A stretch of DNA of 64,000 nt from Kordiimonas sp. (GTDB lineage Bacteria > Pseudomonadota > Alphaproteobacteria > Sphingomonadales > Emcibacteraceae), in the NCBI GenBank assembly GCA_002700365.1, contig PADB01000010.1, positions 482,504 through 546,503 on the forward strand, given 5' to 3'. Below are positions 44,656 to 53,260 of this stretch, piece after piece; position 1 is the stretch's first letter; every line of letters begins with the position of its first letter. The notes below the pieces were generated by a model. It had not been told where the DNA came from. It did not search any database and saw only the letters and a program-made list of their open reading frames with translations. The translations under genes were made by a program, and so were the position numbers.

Positions 44656-45890
44656 TCTTGCGCCTCGTTTTCATCCGTCTCGTTCTGTATCACGCCCTGC
44701 TGGTCCAAAGGCACGGATGCCCCCTGGATAAATAAATCATCCGCAAGGCCGTCCATTTTCGGCCAGTTTTCCATTGTCCGCGCCCTGTTCGGCTCCATAA
44801 AGCCGTTTTGAATGCCTTTTGCGTAAGCCTCATAACGGGACTTAATGTCGCCGCGCAAAAGCCCGTCCAGGCTAAATTCCACAAAATAATCTGAATTGCG
44901 GCCAAATAATTTCAGGTTCAACTGTGACTCCGCTTGCACCACCAGCGAGCGCAACCGATGCTTGACCAGATTCAAATCTTGTTGCTCTGTGTTGTTGTAT
45001 GTGCCGTGCGTCAAATCTTGAAGAAAGACGGGCGGCAAGCCGTAAATGCGCGCGATTTCCTCAATCAAAAACCGCTGATCCTCGGTCATTTGCATCTTTT
45101 CAGGATCTGCGCCTAGTGTTTTAATTTCGTGGCCGGTAGGCAACGGCAAAACAGACCTATTTTCCTTACTCGCTTTAACAATCGCCGCCGCCAGGTCAGA
45201 TTGTGCGCGATCTGTTGCCTCCCGCGACTGGAACGGACCGACAAGCGCAAACGGCGGAACCCCACCATTCCCAAATATCTTGGCGCCGTACTTCGTAATG
45301 GCAAGCGCCTTTGCGATAGACTCTTTATGTGAAGATATCGGGCTTCTATGACTCAACAAGTCACTTTTCAGCATAAAAGGAAGATCGATAACCTCCCCCG
45401 CCTTGTAAACGTGCGTCCGGCCATTTTCGTTATAAATATATTCTTTTTTGCCGCCGCTGCGCCTGACTTTGACAAATTCCGGCGGCAACGGATGCAAATT
45501 TATTACCTCACCGCGCCCGTTGCGCTCAATGAACGTAAATGCCCGCCCGCCCGTCAACATCTGTTCATAACTATATTTGCGCCAGTCAAAAGACGTCATA
45601 TCATCACTGACAGACTTGCCCAGAACATCAGCCAGCCCACCCGTGATGCGCTCTCTGTTATCATCGCGCTTGCGGTAAGTGTGTAGTGGCAAAGCTGCCA
45701 TCGTCCAGGATAGAAAATTAACCGCTGCCCATACAGCCGGCACCCCCAGCGCCGTTTCAATCGTCACACTCTCCCCTGAAACCGTATCACCGCTAAGGCC
45801 CAAAAAGTTGATTATCTCCGCATTGCTGATATTCACTTGTGGATTTTCTAAGCTACGCTGCTCTGTTTTTTGCCAAGGCCATTTCATCAA
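44652..45890 (-). CDS. Portal protein, HK97 family
   Basis: 412 residues. PAVWAAVNFLSWTMAALPLH, then MTSFDWRKYSYEQML and ARIYGLPPVFLQDLTHGTYNNTEQQ are standard portal signatures. It forms the dodecameric DNA gate and interacts with the large terminase encoded just upstream (4-base overlap). Confidence 0.93.
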   Translation of the reverse strand: MMKWPWQKTEQRSLENPQVNISNAEIINFLGLSGDTVSGESVTIETALGVPAVWAAVNFLSWTMAALPLHTYRKRDDNRERITGGLADVLGKSVSDDMTSFDWRKYSYEQMLTGGRAFTFIERNGRGEVINLHPLPPEFVKVRRSGGKKEYIYNENGRTHVYKAGEVIDLPFMLKSDLLSHRSPISSHKESIAKALAITKYGAKIFGNGGVPPFALVGPFQSREATDRAQSDLAAAIVKASKENRSVLPLPTGHEIKTLGADPEKMQMTEDQRFLIEEIARIYGLPPVFLQDLTHGTYNNTEQQDLNLVKHRLRSLVVQAESQLNLKLFGRNSDYFVEFSLDGLLRGDIKSRYEAYAKGIQNGFMEPNRARTMENWPKMDGLADDLFIQGASVPLDQQGVIQNETDENEAQE

Positions 45891-47437
45891 AACTGTCCAA
45901 TTCTAAAATCAGGGTCTTCCCACGGGCTAATGGCGAGCGCCTCCGGCTGGTCACTCTGTGCAGCCACAAGGGCCATAACCATCGACACCATCCCGTCAAT
46001 GCGGCCGGAAGATTTTGCCTTTGTTAGCTTTCTATTGCCCGCCGGATCCGTCTGCACAACCGCGTTGCCGGCGCACATATTCATGACCGGATTCCCGTCC
46101 TGTACTAGTCGGGATGCTAAAAGAATACTCTCCGTCTCCCGCAAAGCTGGCGACATACTGCGGAATCCTTGACCAAATTCCACGAAACAATTTTCTATCT
46201 CATCTTCCGAAAAACCGGCCCGATGAAGGCTGCCGCGAAAATGTTTGAAATTCCATCTATCAAACGCCGCCGCGCGGACGTTATGACTATCAAAAATACC
46301 CCGTAGAAAATCCGCCACAAAATCATATTCAACCGCCTGCCCTGGCGTGGTTAGCAAATACCCTTGCTGTTGCCATAAATCATAAGGCACCCGATCCGCG
46401 CGGGATTTATCCACCAACCCAACCTCCGGCAACCAAAAATAGGGGCGGTGATAAAACTTGCCGTCTATCTCCGCAATCAATGACAACGCCGTCAAATCCT
46501 GCGTGGATGATAAATCCAACCCCAGATAAACTGGATTATCCCCCATATCCAAAGGCACTGCCCCCTCCGCGCCTTGCCATAAAGGCCGCGATATGAAGGG
46601 CGAATGCGCTTCAACGCGCTGATTTAAAATCAGATTTAAGTAAGCCGGCTGGGCAGACGGCATTCGCTTTGCCGCGGCCGCCTGGCTCTTCACCTCTGAC
46701 GCCATTTGAAAATCATTGTAGGCCGGATTCGCCTGCCTTATCGCTTTTACAGAGAACGGGTCTAGTTCTTTATCTGCAGTGTACAGGCTTAATGTCGTTT
46801 TGGGATCATGCCCGCCTGCCGCATCATCAATAAGGATAGATAATAAATCCGCATCCGTGGCGGCCTGTGTAGAAATAATAATAGATAAAGGGCTTTGTTG
46901 CGCCGCCGCCGCCGTCTCTAACGCCTCATAAAGCGGATAAGTGGGGCCGCGCACTTGCCCCAATTCATCATGAACAATAAAAACCGGTGACAAGCCGTGC
47001 GCCGTCTTTGATTCCGCTGATAGCGCCTGGTAAACACTACCCAGACTCGGGCATGATAACTTTTTGCTTGTATCCCCTATTTTCACATATGCCTTTAACG
47101 CTGGCGACATTCTCACAATCTTTGCAGCCAATTCAAAAAGCACCGCCGCCTGCCCTCTGGATTGCGCCGCTGAATATAACTGACTGTTTCGCCGTGCAAG
47201 GGGGCCACATAATGCACACAATAACAAAAAAGCTGCCAAGGCCGTTTTGCCATTCTTGCGACCAAATGACAAAATCGCGCGGCGGGTAATAGCGGGATTA
47301 TCAAAAATCTTTTTGATTTCCCGCTTCTGCCAGGGCCGCAATTTAACACGCTGCCCCATATGCGCCCCCTCCGGTACATAACAATGCTTTTCAATCCAGA
47401 CAATAACTTGCTGACCTAGCGACCGCTTTTTTGCCAC
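45887..47437 (-). CDS. Terminase large subunit
   Basis: 516 residues. ATPase Walker A-like SFGRKNGKTALAAFLLLC, Walker B VFIVHDELGQ, and nuclease acidic motif YLGLDLSSTQDLTALSL are present. It packages DNA as an HK97/YmfN-type terminase. Its start lies within the end of the small 81-residue gene. Confidence 0.93.
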   Translation of the reverse strand: MAKKRSLGQQVIVWIEKHCYVPEGAHMGQRVKLRPWQKREIKKIFDNPAITRRAILSFGRKNGKTALAAFLLLCALCGPLARRNSQLYSAAQSRGQAAVLFELAAKIVRMSPALKAYVKIGDTSKKLSCPSLGSVYQALSAESKTAHGLSPVFIVHDELGQVRGPTYPLYEALETAAAAQQSPLSIIISTQAATDADLLSILIDDAAGGHDPKTTLSLYTADKELDPFSVKAIRQANPAYNDFQMASEVKSQAAAAKRMPSAQPAYLNLILNQRVEAHSPFISRPLWQGAEGAVPLDMGDNPVYLGLDLSSTQDLTALSLIAEIDGKFYHRPYFWLPEVGLVDKSRADRVPYDLWQQQGYLLTTPGQAVEYDFVADFLRGIFDSHNVRAAAFDRWNFKHFRGSLHRAGFSEDEIENCFVEFGQGFRSMSPALRETESILLASRLVQDGNPVMNMCAGNAVVQTDPAGNRKLTKAKSSGRIDGMVSMVMALVAAQSDQPEALAISPWEDPDFRIGQF

Positions 47438-47661
47438 GGACGAACACCCCGCTTTTCTAATTCTTTAATAACCTTCAACAATTCTGCCGACGCTGTCCGC
47501 TCAACGGCCAACCACGGATTTTCGATAGGGAAGCCATTCGCGCCGCCGACCAATTCCCCATTGTCTTCAATTTTGGCTATCGCCTTTTCTTTACGCGCAA
47601 GAAGACGCTCATAATCTGCCCGCAGAATTGAGATAGCCGTCTCATTAATCGACCGGCTCAT
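47416..47661 (-). CDS. Small phage protein between PLD-like and large terminase genes
   Basis: 81 residues, mostly helical (ILRADYERLLARKEKAIAKI), overlapping the terminase start by 22 bases and the PLD-like gene by 4. Small charged proteins in this place occur next to P27-type terminases; role unknown. Confidence 0.6.
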   Translation of the reverse strand: MSRSINETAISILRADYERLLARKEKAIAKIEDNGELVGGANGFPIENPWLAVERTASAELLKVIKELEKRGVRPWQKSGR

Positions 47662-48323
47662 GACAACAACGCCGCCGCGGGAATAACATCATAGAAATCA
47701 CCCTTTTCTGCGGTGCCCAACTCGTCTAACTCCCGCGCTCGCCGACTACCGTTTCCATCAAAACCAACGCCTGCAGGCTGTAGATCAAAAATATCCCGCA
47801 CCAGACCGTCAAAAAGGGCATAAAGCTCCTTGTCATCCGCAATGCAAAAATTTTCAATACGCTTATTCTGATTCAAATTCATTGACGTTTGCATGACCAC
47901 GGACCAATCAGAATTTTTAAGCAAGACGAATTTTGCATGTGTGGCAATAGTCCTGATACAATCAGCCCCGAAAGTGTCCTGCAACTGCTGGCAAAAAACA
48001 GGCTGACGACTTTTAAAACTGTGATCAACAAGCCATAGCGCCGATGACATGCGGCCTTTATTAATAAAACTTTCAACACGGGATAGATCAGCACTCGCCG
48101 CCGTCCATGTGGAAATAACCACATCCGCCGGACCGGTTTTCTGTAAAACCGCCTCCAACAGATCAACCATTGAGAATTGCCCCTTGGTAAAGCCGAAAAC
48201 CTCTAAATTTTTATCCCATTCAGAAATGGCAGCAAATGCAGTCTCGCCATTAAAAAACCGTTGTCGCTGCCGCTTTTTCACAGGCCGCGTTACCGAAAAT
48301 TCATTCATTGGTCGGACTCCCAC
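47658..48323 (-). CDS. Phospholipase D-like domain protein between terminase subunits
   Basis: 221 residues. ADVVISTWTAASADL and a later THAKFVLLKNSDWSVV then TSMNLNQNKRIENF give one HxK(x)n..N..E site of the PLD superfamily. Only one such site is present, as in dimeric nuclease members. The Asp normally after HxK(x)4 is not in the usual place. It overlaps the small terminase gene by 19 bases. Function in packaging or DNA processing is an inference. Confidence 0.65.
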   Translation of the reverse strand: MGVRPMNEFSVTRPVKKRQRQRFFNGETAFAAISEWDKNLEVFGFTKGQFSMVDLLEAVLQKTGPADVVISTWTAASADLSRVESFINKGRMSSALWLVDHSFKSRQPVFCQQLQDTFGADCIRTIATHAKFVLLKNSDWSVVMQTSMNLNQNKRIENFCIADDKELYALFDGLVRDIFDLQPAGVGFDGNGSRRARELDELGTAEKGDFYDVIPAAALLS

Positions 48324-48751
48324 GGCGGCGGCAAGCCAGGCGTGTTGTCCTTAGCCGTCTGGCCGTTTAATGCGTTATATGTACTTTGTTGGAGTAACCG
48401 CATCTTTGTTGCTAATGACGCTAACAATCGTGTCTGCTCGCCCTTGTCCCTCAATAACTGGCGATACGTCTTTAAACTCTTATCATCATCAAGAATTGAT
48501 GGACGGATCATCTCTATCATGGACTGCAATTCCGCAGCCTCCGCCACACACTCGCAATATCGCTCAAACGTGGATTCCGTTTCAGGCGTGAACCAATCTG
48601 GCGGCATAGCATTAACGACTTTATGCCATTCATTTTGCGCCTGTGTGGATAAGTGTGCCGGCGCCGGACGGCGGGCAGACATATTCACAACGGCAAGGCC
48701 AGCAACGTTTAGCGCCTCTTCTGCCTGTGATTTTCTTCCTCGCTTTGCCAT
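48305..48751 (-). CDS. Terminase small subunit, P27-like
   Basis: 148 residues: basic start RGRKSQAEEALNVAG, then HLSTQAQNEWHKVVNAM, the P27-family small terminase pattern (P.H.S..A...W..V). It recognises packaging sites, with the HNH gene upstream as in HK97-like cos phages. A 93-base gene-free stretch precedes it and may hold the cos site. Confidence 0.82.
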   Translation of the reverse strand: MAKRGRKSQAEEALNVAGLAVVNMSARRPAPAHLSTQAQNEWHKVVNAMPPDWFTPETESTFERYCECVAEAAELQSMIEMIRPSILDDDKSLKTYRQLLRDKGEQTRLLASLATKMRLLQQSTYNALNGQTAKDNTPGLPPPWESDQ

Positions 48752-48844
48752 CTAAAAAAAACTTTTTTTCTTATGGTTTATAAAAAGACGACTACCCACA
48801 CGGTCTATAGAGCACCTCGATTTAGAAATTCGATACACCCCCCC

Positions 48845-49183
48845 CTATGATACGGGCCAGCCGTCCGCGCCGATAGTTACTTGGGGGCCAGAGTCGCCCT
48901 TTTGCTGATCGCGCCGCGTCTTTGTCGAATGACAACTTTTTCGCAACACTTGATGATTGCCGTCCGCATAAAACAACGGATCGTCTGGACCAGATACCGC
49001 CTTAATATGGTCAACCTCGGCATTGTCTGCATGCCATGGCTTGCCCGTGGTTAACCGACCACCGCAACCACAACCACATACTGGCCCGTTCTCCTGAATG
49101 TGTTTGATAATCACACCACGGCGGAAAGCCTGCCACCGCGCATCATAACCGCGTGACGTGGAAGAGCCACGGCGGGCAGACAT
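48845..49183 (-). CDS. HNH endonuclease
   Basis: 112 residues from ATG 49183. The first part RRGSSTSRGYDARWQAFR is typical of phage HNH proteins located by terminase genes. Zn/metal motif: CGCGCGGRLT, then AEVDHIKAVSGPDD and NHQVLRKSCHSTKTRRD. Such nucleases assist DNA cutting at cos. Confidence 0.88.
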   Translation of the reverse strand: MSARRGSSTSRGYDARWQAFRRGVIIKHIQENGPVCGCGCGGRLTTGKPWHADNAEVDHIKAVSGPDDPLFYADGNHQVLRKSCHSTKTRRDQQKGDSGPQVTIGADGWPVS

Positions 49184-49194
49184 ACAACTCTTCA

Positions 49195-49647
49195 CTATGA
49201 TCCCGCGCTATAAGCGCCAGGCGTCACAGAGAACGCCCCACTGGCGTTAATACCAATATCAAAGTTGGCCGCCGTGCTGGACGCAAGGGCAGACGTGGAC
49301 GCAGTATTAAGATCAACAAAACCAACAATCTTGCCAGACGTGTTGTGTTTAATGATGAGATACTTGGCCGATATTGTGACCGTGTTGCCGAAATCCAGAT
49401 CAGCAAAATCCCAGTAGATCACGCCGCCTGATTGCGTCAGCGTCAGGCCGGATAATGCCAATGCGCTATAATCGCCGTCTGCACACTCTTTTGCAGAGAT
49501 TGACGACCACAAGTCATCTGTGTTCTGGGCTGGCGTCCATGTCTCATCAACAAGGTGCGCCGTGAATGCGTCTGTATTCAGGTCAATCGTACCATCTAAC
49601 GTGGCCAACAGCCCTTTTGTGATCCAGTGAAAATTACCGATCGCCAT
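49195..49647 (-). CDS. Phage structural protein, beta-rich
   Basis: 150 residues with DGTIDLNTDAFTAHLVDETW and alternating strands; the pattern is that of small virion proteins coded near packaging/fibre genes. Start ATG is 12 bases after the repeat-protein stop. Confidence 0.6.
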   Translation of the reverse strand: MAIGNFHWITKGLLATLDGTIDLNTDAFTAHLVDETWTPAQNTDDLWSSISAKECADGDYSALALSGLTLTQSGGVIYWDFADLDFGNTVTISAKYLIIKHNTSGKIVGFVDLNTASTSALASSTAANFDIGINASGAFSVTPGAYSAGS

Positions 49648-49659
49648 TTGAAAATTCCT

Positions 49660-51318
49660 TTACACAATTAATGTTCTGTTAGCCGCCGCGGACCTCACTG
49701 TACGGGCCAGCCACGGCGGGGTTAATGTTCGGTCAGGGTGCGGTGTATAAACCTCTCCGTTATCAAGCGCAGGCTGTATCCCCACCGCATTAGCCGCCGC
49801 AATCGCCGCCGTAGATGTATAAGCCGCGCCGATAGTTAAATCCGGCGCAAGGCCAGCCGCATTAGCAACACTCTGGCCCGCAGTGACAATATAACTTGCC
49901 GTCAGGTCTAGCGCAGGCTGTATCCCCGCCGCCTGCGCTGTCCCTTGCGCCGCCGTAGATGTATAAGCCTCACCAATAACCAGACTAGGCTGCAACGCCG
50001 CGGCGGTGGTTGCACCCTGTCCCGCCGTGGCGGTGTAGCTGCCATTTAACGAAAGTGTAGGCGCAAGGCCCGCTGTTGTGGCTGTGCCAACGCCTGCCGT
50101 CTCTGCGTACGCCTCACCAATAACAAGGCTGGCTTGCCCACCCGCTGTGACGGCGGCACCAATGCCCGCTGTCGCGGTAAAGCTGCCATTTAACGAAAGT
50201 GTAGGCGCAAGGCCCGTCGCCGTTGTTGTCCCTTGCGCCGCCGTCTCTGTATAACCCGCGCCAATGGTCAGGTTAGGCTGCAACGCCGCGGCGGTGGCTG
50301 TTCCCTGCCCCGCGGTGGATGTATATGCGGCCCCTGTTGTAAGGGCGGGGGCTAACCCCACCGCCTGCGCTGTCCCTTGGCCCGCTGTCGCTGTATAGGC
50401 CGCGCCAACTGTAAGGCTGGGCTGCACACCCGCGGCGTTGCCCGTGGCTTGGCCTGCGGTGGCAATGTAATCCGTCCCACCGCCCGCACTCGGCGCAACA
50501 AAACCAACGTCAGCGCCGCCAGTAGCCGCCCCTTCCAGAACATTACCAGCCTTAAATGACCAGTCCCCGTTTACAGGATCAGTGTACTGGCTGTACGGGT
50601 CAACATTATCTAGCAAGTCCGCCGTAGTGTCAGCCGACGCACAATCTGTCAGCGTAGCCTGATTGAGAAAATCACGATAGCCAGACGTTGGGCCATAGTA
50701 GGCAGCATAAGACCGGATCACATGGGCATAGCGATAAGGCGTGTACTGAACATTGTTGGGGTCAGTCTCGCGTGAAATCCATGTACAGTTAGTGTAAGTG
50801 ACGCTAGAACCGCCGCCCGCCGTGTTCATGCGGAACCCAAGACAATTTGTTACTTCATAATCGCCTTTCGGCGCGTATAGAAGATTACCGCCCGCGTTAC
50901 TACCCTCGCCATACACAAAGCAATCGTCAATTTTGTATAAACCACCCGCAGGCGCGCTGCTGCGCCAATCTCTAAGCGCATGAGAATTGCTCCCAAGCAA
51001 AACAAATTCAACGCCCTTGATCTCGACATGATCGCAGCCAGTATTTAAATCAATGGCCGCGTGGGACTGGCTTTGACTACAGTAAATCGACGGCCCTGAA
51101 CCTTCTTGCCCTGTTGTTTCCTCGCCTGTTGCAGCTCTGATTATGATCTTGGCAGACGTGGACGTGGTTACACCGGCAATTGAAATGTCCGTGCCTACAT
51201 GCCCCACCGAAACGTAACACTCGGCGATCTCGTCTTCTGTCAACGTGGCGGGCAAGGCCGCTTCCCACGCCGTCAGGGTGCTATAATCTTTGCCGTCACC
51301 AATCGTAGATGTTGCCAT
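49660..51318 (-). CDS. Repeat-containing virion/fibre protein
   Basis: 552 residues. The first ~260 look like a beta-helix surface protein (STIGDGKDYSTLTAWEAAL, then repeated short strands with conserved N, C and G), the pattern of right-handed parallel beta-helix phage proteins. Residues 284-523 are ten tandem 24-residue repeats with consensus YTaTAGQGTA-aaGL-P-L-iGaa, followed by a 29-residue tail. It is the second gene of the late operon, where fibre genes are not usual. Confidence 0.65.
   Translation of the reverse strand: MATSTIGDGKDYSTLTAWEAALPATLTEDEIAECYVSVGHVGTDISIAGVTTSTSAKIIIRAATGEETTGQEGSGPSIYCSQSQSHAAIDLNTGCDHVEIKGVEFVLLGSNSHALRDWRSSAPAGGLYKIDDCFVYGEGSNAGGNLLYAPKGDYEVTNCLGFRMNTAGGGSSVTYTNCTWISRETDPNNVQYTPYRYAHVIRSYAAYYGPTSGYRDFLNQATLTDCASADTTADLLDNVDPYSQYTDPVNGDWSFKAGNVLEGAATGGADVGFVAPSAGGGTDYIATAGQATGNAAGVQPSLTVGAAYTATAGQGTAQAVGLAPALTTGAAYTSTAGQGTATAAALQPNLTIGAGYTETAAQGTTTATGLAPTLSLNGSFTATAGIGAAVTAGGQASLVIGEAYAETAGVGTATTAGLAPTLSLNGSYTATAGQGATTAAALQPSLVIGEAYTSTAAQGTAQAAGIQPALDLTASYIVTAGQSVANAAGLAPDLTIGAAYTSTAAIAAANAVGIQPALDNGEVYTPHPDRTLTPPWLARTVRSAAANRTLIV
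49750..50469 (-). repeat. Ten tandem 72-bp coding repeats
   Basis: The region translates to ten units of exactly 24 residues without length change. Units vary at about a third of sites (for instance QPNLTIGAG, APTLSLNGS). Two units (YTETAAQGT and YAETAGVGT types) are followed by near-identical APTLSLNGS endings, indicating repeat duplication or conversion. Confidence 0.85.
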
Positions 51319-51674
51319 TACACCGCCTCAAGCGCCGCTGTAAAGACAAGGGCATTGAACGTCAATTCCCCCAAGAAAAAACCCTTTTGAATTGTCTCAT
51401 TCTTGACCACGGCTTTTGACAGCCTCATACCCGTGCGAAATGAGCTTGGGCGATTATACAAACTCTGCGCCTCTTGCAGCGTCATATCCGGCACTTTGAC
51501 CACGACAAAATGATTAGGCCAGTCGGACTCCACACCGCCCGCCGCAAGAAAGGTCGGTTTATGCTCGAACTTACCCCACACATGGCCGTCAGGATGCACA
51601 GAGACGATATCGCCCTGTTGCCAATCAGTATTATCTAACGAACGGGAAAATGACTTGACTAGAAATTCTGCCAT
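51318..51674 (-). CDS. Hypothetical phage protein, first gene of late operon
   Basis: 118 residues, starting MAEFLVKSFSRS. DWQQGDIVSVHPDGHVWG is a PGD-type hairpin pattern also seen in phage head-region proteins. It begins the leftward late operon, directly left of the toxin gene promoter. Its stop shares one base with the start of the repeat-protein gene. Confidence 0.6.
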   Translation of the reverse strand: MAEFLVKSFSRSLDNTDWQQGDIVSVHPDGHVWGKFEHKPTFLAAGGVESDWPNHFVVVKVPDMTLQEAQSLYNRPSSFRTGMRLSKAVVKNETIQKGFFLGELTFNALVFTAALEAV

Positions 51675-51720
51675 CTTCGCACCTCGTTAGACCAAACCGC
51701 CGATTGAATAGATTAAATAA

Positions 51721-51779
51721 TGCTTTTTTGTGATTTTATGCGCTTTTTATATTGCTTTTATATGCTTTTCTGATATAGT
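51721..51779 (+). promoter_or_regulatory. Promoter with phased T-tracts before the toxin-antitoxin genes
   Basis: Five units of form TGCTTTT/TGATTTT/CGCTTTT begin at 51721, 51731, 51741, 51753 and 51763. A promoter fits with -35 TTGCTT (51752-51757), a 16-base spacer and -10 TATAGT (51774-51779). Phased T-tracts suggest intrinsically curved DNA. Confidence 0.5.
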
Positions 51780-51803
51780 TAGATCATAAGGAAAGCGGAA
51801 AAC

Positions 51804-52052
51804 ATGAAAATCAATTACAGCAGAACAGCGTTAAAGTTTTTACGCAAAGCCAACAAAAAAACCAGCGAGATGATTGTTTCTGATATTGAAACGCTCGCTA
51901 AGAACCCAGACGCTATGAAAAATAGAACCAAAAAATTAGAGGCCCGCGAAGGATATCGTTTAGTCGCAAAAAAATATCGCGTGCTTTATGATTTTGAAGA
52001 TGAAGCCCTCACGATCTACAAGATCGGCCATCGAAAAGATGTTTATCGATAA
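51804..52052 (+). CDS. RelE/ParE-type toxin
   Basis: 82 residues, mainly a RelE/ParE fold: MKINYSRTALKFLRKANKK, then KLEAREGYRLVAKKYRVLYD and IYKIGHRKDVYR, a standard C-terminal segment (I..I.HR..VYR). As a RelE-type it would cut mRNA at the ribosome; ParE-type would act on gyrase. It precedes its antitoxin by 17 bases (HigBA-like order). Confidence 0.88.
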   Translation: MKINYSRTALKFLRKANKKTSEMIVSDIETLAKNPDAMKNRTKKLEAREGYRLVAKKYRVLYDFEDEALTIYKIGHRKDVYR

Positions 52053-52069
52053 CAAAAAGGATAATACCA

Positions 52070-52450
52070 ATGACTATTCAAAAAATTTTAAGCCCCAGCG
52101 GTGAAACGATGGTGGTTTTACCTGAAAACGAATATCTGAAATTAGTTGCCGCCAGCGGCCTCGGCGCAGAAGATCAGCGAGACGCGGATCTGATCGAAAG
52201 CCTAAAAAATGAAGAGACCTTCCCCCATAGTGTGGTTTTACGCCTGCTTAATGGTGAAAACCCTATCAAGGTCTATCGTGAACACCGTGGAATGACTGTT
52301 GCGGACCTTAGCCGTGCCGCTGGCATCAGCTATCGCTATTTGCTCAAGCTGGAACAAGACGGCGGCAATCCCCGCCCAGCAACCCTAAACAATCTAGCAA
52401 ACGCCCTGGGCGTTGATCCTGACGACCTCACCCCCTGGCCGCAAGATTAA
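52070..52450 (+). CDS. HTH-domain antitoxin
   Basis: 126 residues. The C-terminal half has an XRE helix-turn-helix (GMTVADLSRAAGISYRYLLK) with NPRPATLNNLANALGVD. The N-terminal half resembles a Phd-like segment (MVVLPENEYLKLV). It neutralises the neighbouring toxin and likely represses the pair through the upstream sites. Confidence 0.85.
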   Translation: MTIQKILSPSGETMVVLPENEYLKLVAASGLGAEDQRDADLIESLKNEETFPHSVVLRLLNGENPIKVYREHRGMTVADLSRAAGISYRYLLKLEQDGGNPRPATLNNLANALGVDPDDLTPWPQD

Positions 52451-52587
52451 ACCTTTAGCAGGCACCCGTCACAAAGGGCGAATACCATAAAAAGGTTGAG
52501 CCTCGCCCCCTAGGCTAAAAAGCCGCTGCAATAGCAGATTCCCCTAACGTCATTAAGGGTTTCGGAAGACGCAACCCAACCATAAAA

Positions 52588-52611
52588 AAAGCGCCTCGGC
52601 TTAATCCTAGG
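52588..52611 (-). terminator. Minus-strand rho-independent terminator in a gene-free region
   Basis: GCGCCT and AGGCGC pair around 12 bases, followed on the minus strand by seven T (52581-52587). No annotated leftward gene lies upstream for more than 1 kb, so it may end a short RNA or block transcription arriving from the convergent operon. Confidence 0.55.
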
Positions 52612-52694
52612 CGCATTTCCTCAACTGCATTACGTGTACGGTAAGCGATTTTTCCAACAAAGTCAAAAAAGTTTTATTTTGTTCTCTTTTTTCC

Positions 52695-52723
52695 TTGACT
52701 GTTAGCGCCGATGGCACTATATT
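52695..52723 (+). promoter_or_regulatory. Strong sigma-70-type promoter
   Basis: TTGACT (52695-52700), 17 bases, TATATT (52718-52723), about 49 bases before the 52772 start codon. Close to consensus, with no operator sequence of the CI type overlapping. Suggests expression in the lysogen. Confidence 0.7.
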
Positions 52724-52771
52724 GAGTCTTGTAAGGCCCAAGGGTGGCCGCCAAACAATGGAGACTTAAAA

Positions 52772-53260
52772 ATGGCTGGATACAATCACACAATGGGAAT
52801 GAGCAACAACGCCGTAGCCGCATACGACGCAGGCGTTAAGCCTTTATCCAAAATCACGGTGCAGGATCTGCGTGACGCAGGCCTGAAAATCACAAAAACT
52901 TTCGCGATCTGGCTGGCCAAAGAAGGCCATTGGCACCGCGCCGAATGGCACCACAGCGGCGGCACCTGGTACAATGAAGTCGATTTTTATGATCCCGCCG
53001 AATTGGCCGAAGATATTGAAGATGGCGATATTGATCTGAAAGAACTTGAGGACGCATTTAAGGCCAGCAAAGCCAAAAAAGACGCCCCCACCGCAATCAA
53101 GGTTAAAGGCACCTATAAAATCTGGGGCGGTTCACGCCGCCGGCCCCGTGTGATCGGTGAACAGGAATTTGTCGGCGAATTGCGCGGCAACTGGATCGTT
53201 ATGCAAGACGGCAGCAAGAAAAAAGCGGACGGCAATCACATCGAATGGGATAAGATGTAA
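52772..53260 (+). CDS. Phage protein of unknown function (possible moron)
   Basis: 162 residues. The first part resembles short repeats of AYDAGVKPLSKITVQDL; middle WLAKEGHWHRAEWHHSGGTWY has many Trp and His; later a VKGTYKIWGG and EFVGELRGNWIVM beta hairpin. No family. It uses its own promoter and is coupled to the next gene (TAATG). Confidence 0.6.
   Translation: MAGYNHTMGMSNNAVAAYDAGVKPLSKITVQDLRDAGLKITKTFAIWLAKEGHWHRAEWHHSGGTWYNEVDFYDPAELAEDIEDGDIDLKELEDAFKASKAKKDAPTAIKVKGTYKIWGGSRRRPRVIGEQEFVGELRGNWIVMQDGSKKKADGNHIEWDKM

Larger units (their letters stand above)
52451..52771. other. Intergenic region between TA pair and the two-gene unit
   Basis: 321 bases without a gene. It contains the minus-strand hairpin at 52588-52611, the strong plus-strand promoter at 52695-52723 and a possible minus-strand promoter near 52640-52670. 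The left part (52451-52585) holds short GC-rich palindromes only. Confidence 0.5.

Noticed and set aside
48752-48844. cos site
   Set aside because: The location is right, but I see no clear paired cleavage-site symmetry, so I do not list it as a feature.
49750-50469. CRISPR array
   Set aside because: The 72-bp units are continuous coding repeats of an open frame without unique spacers.
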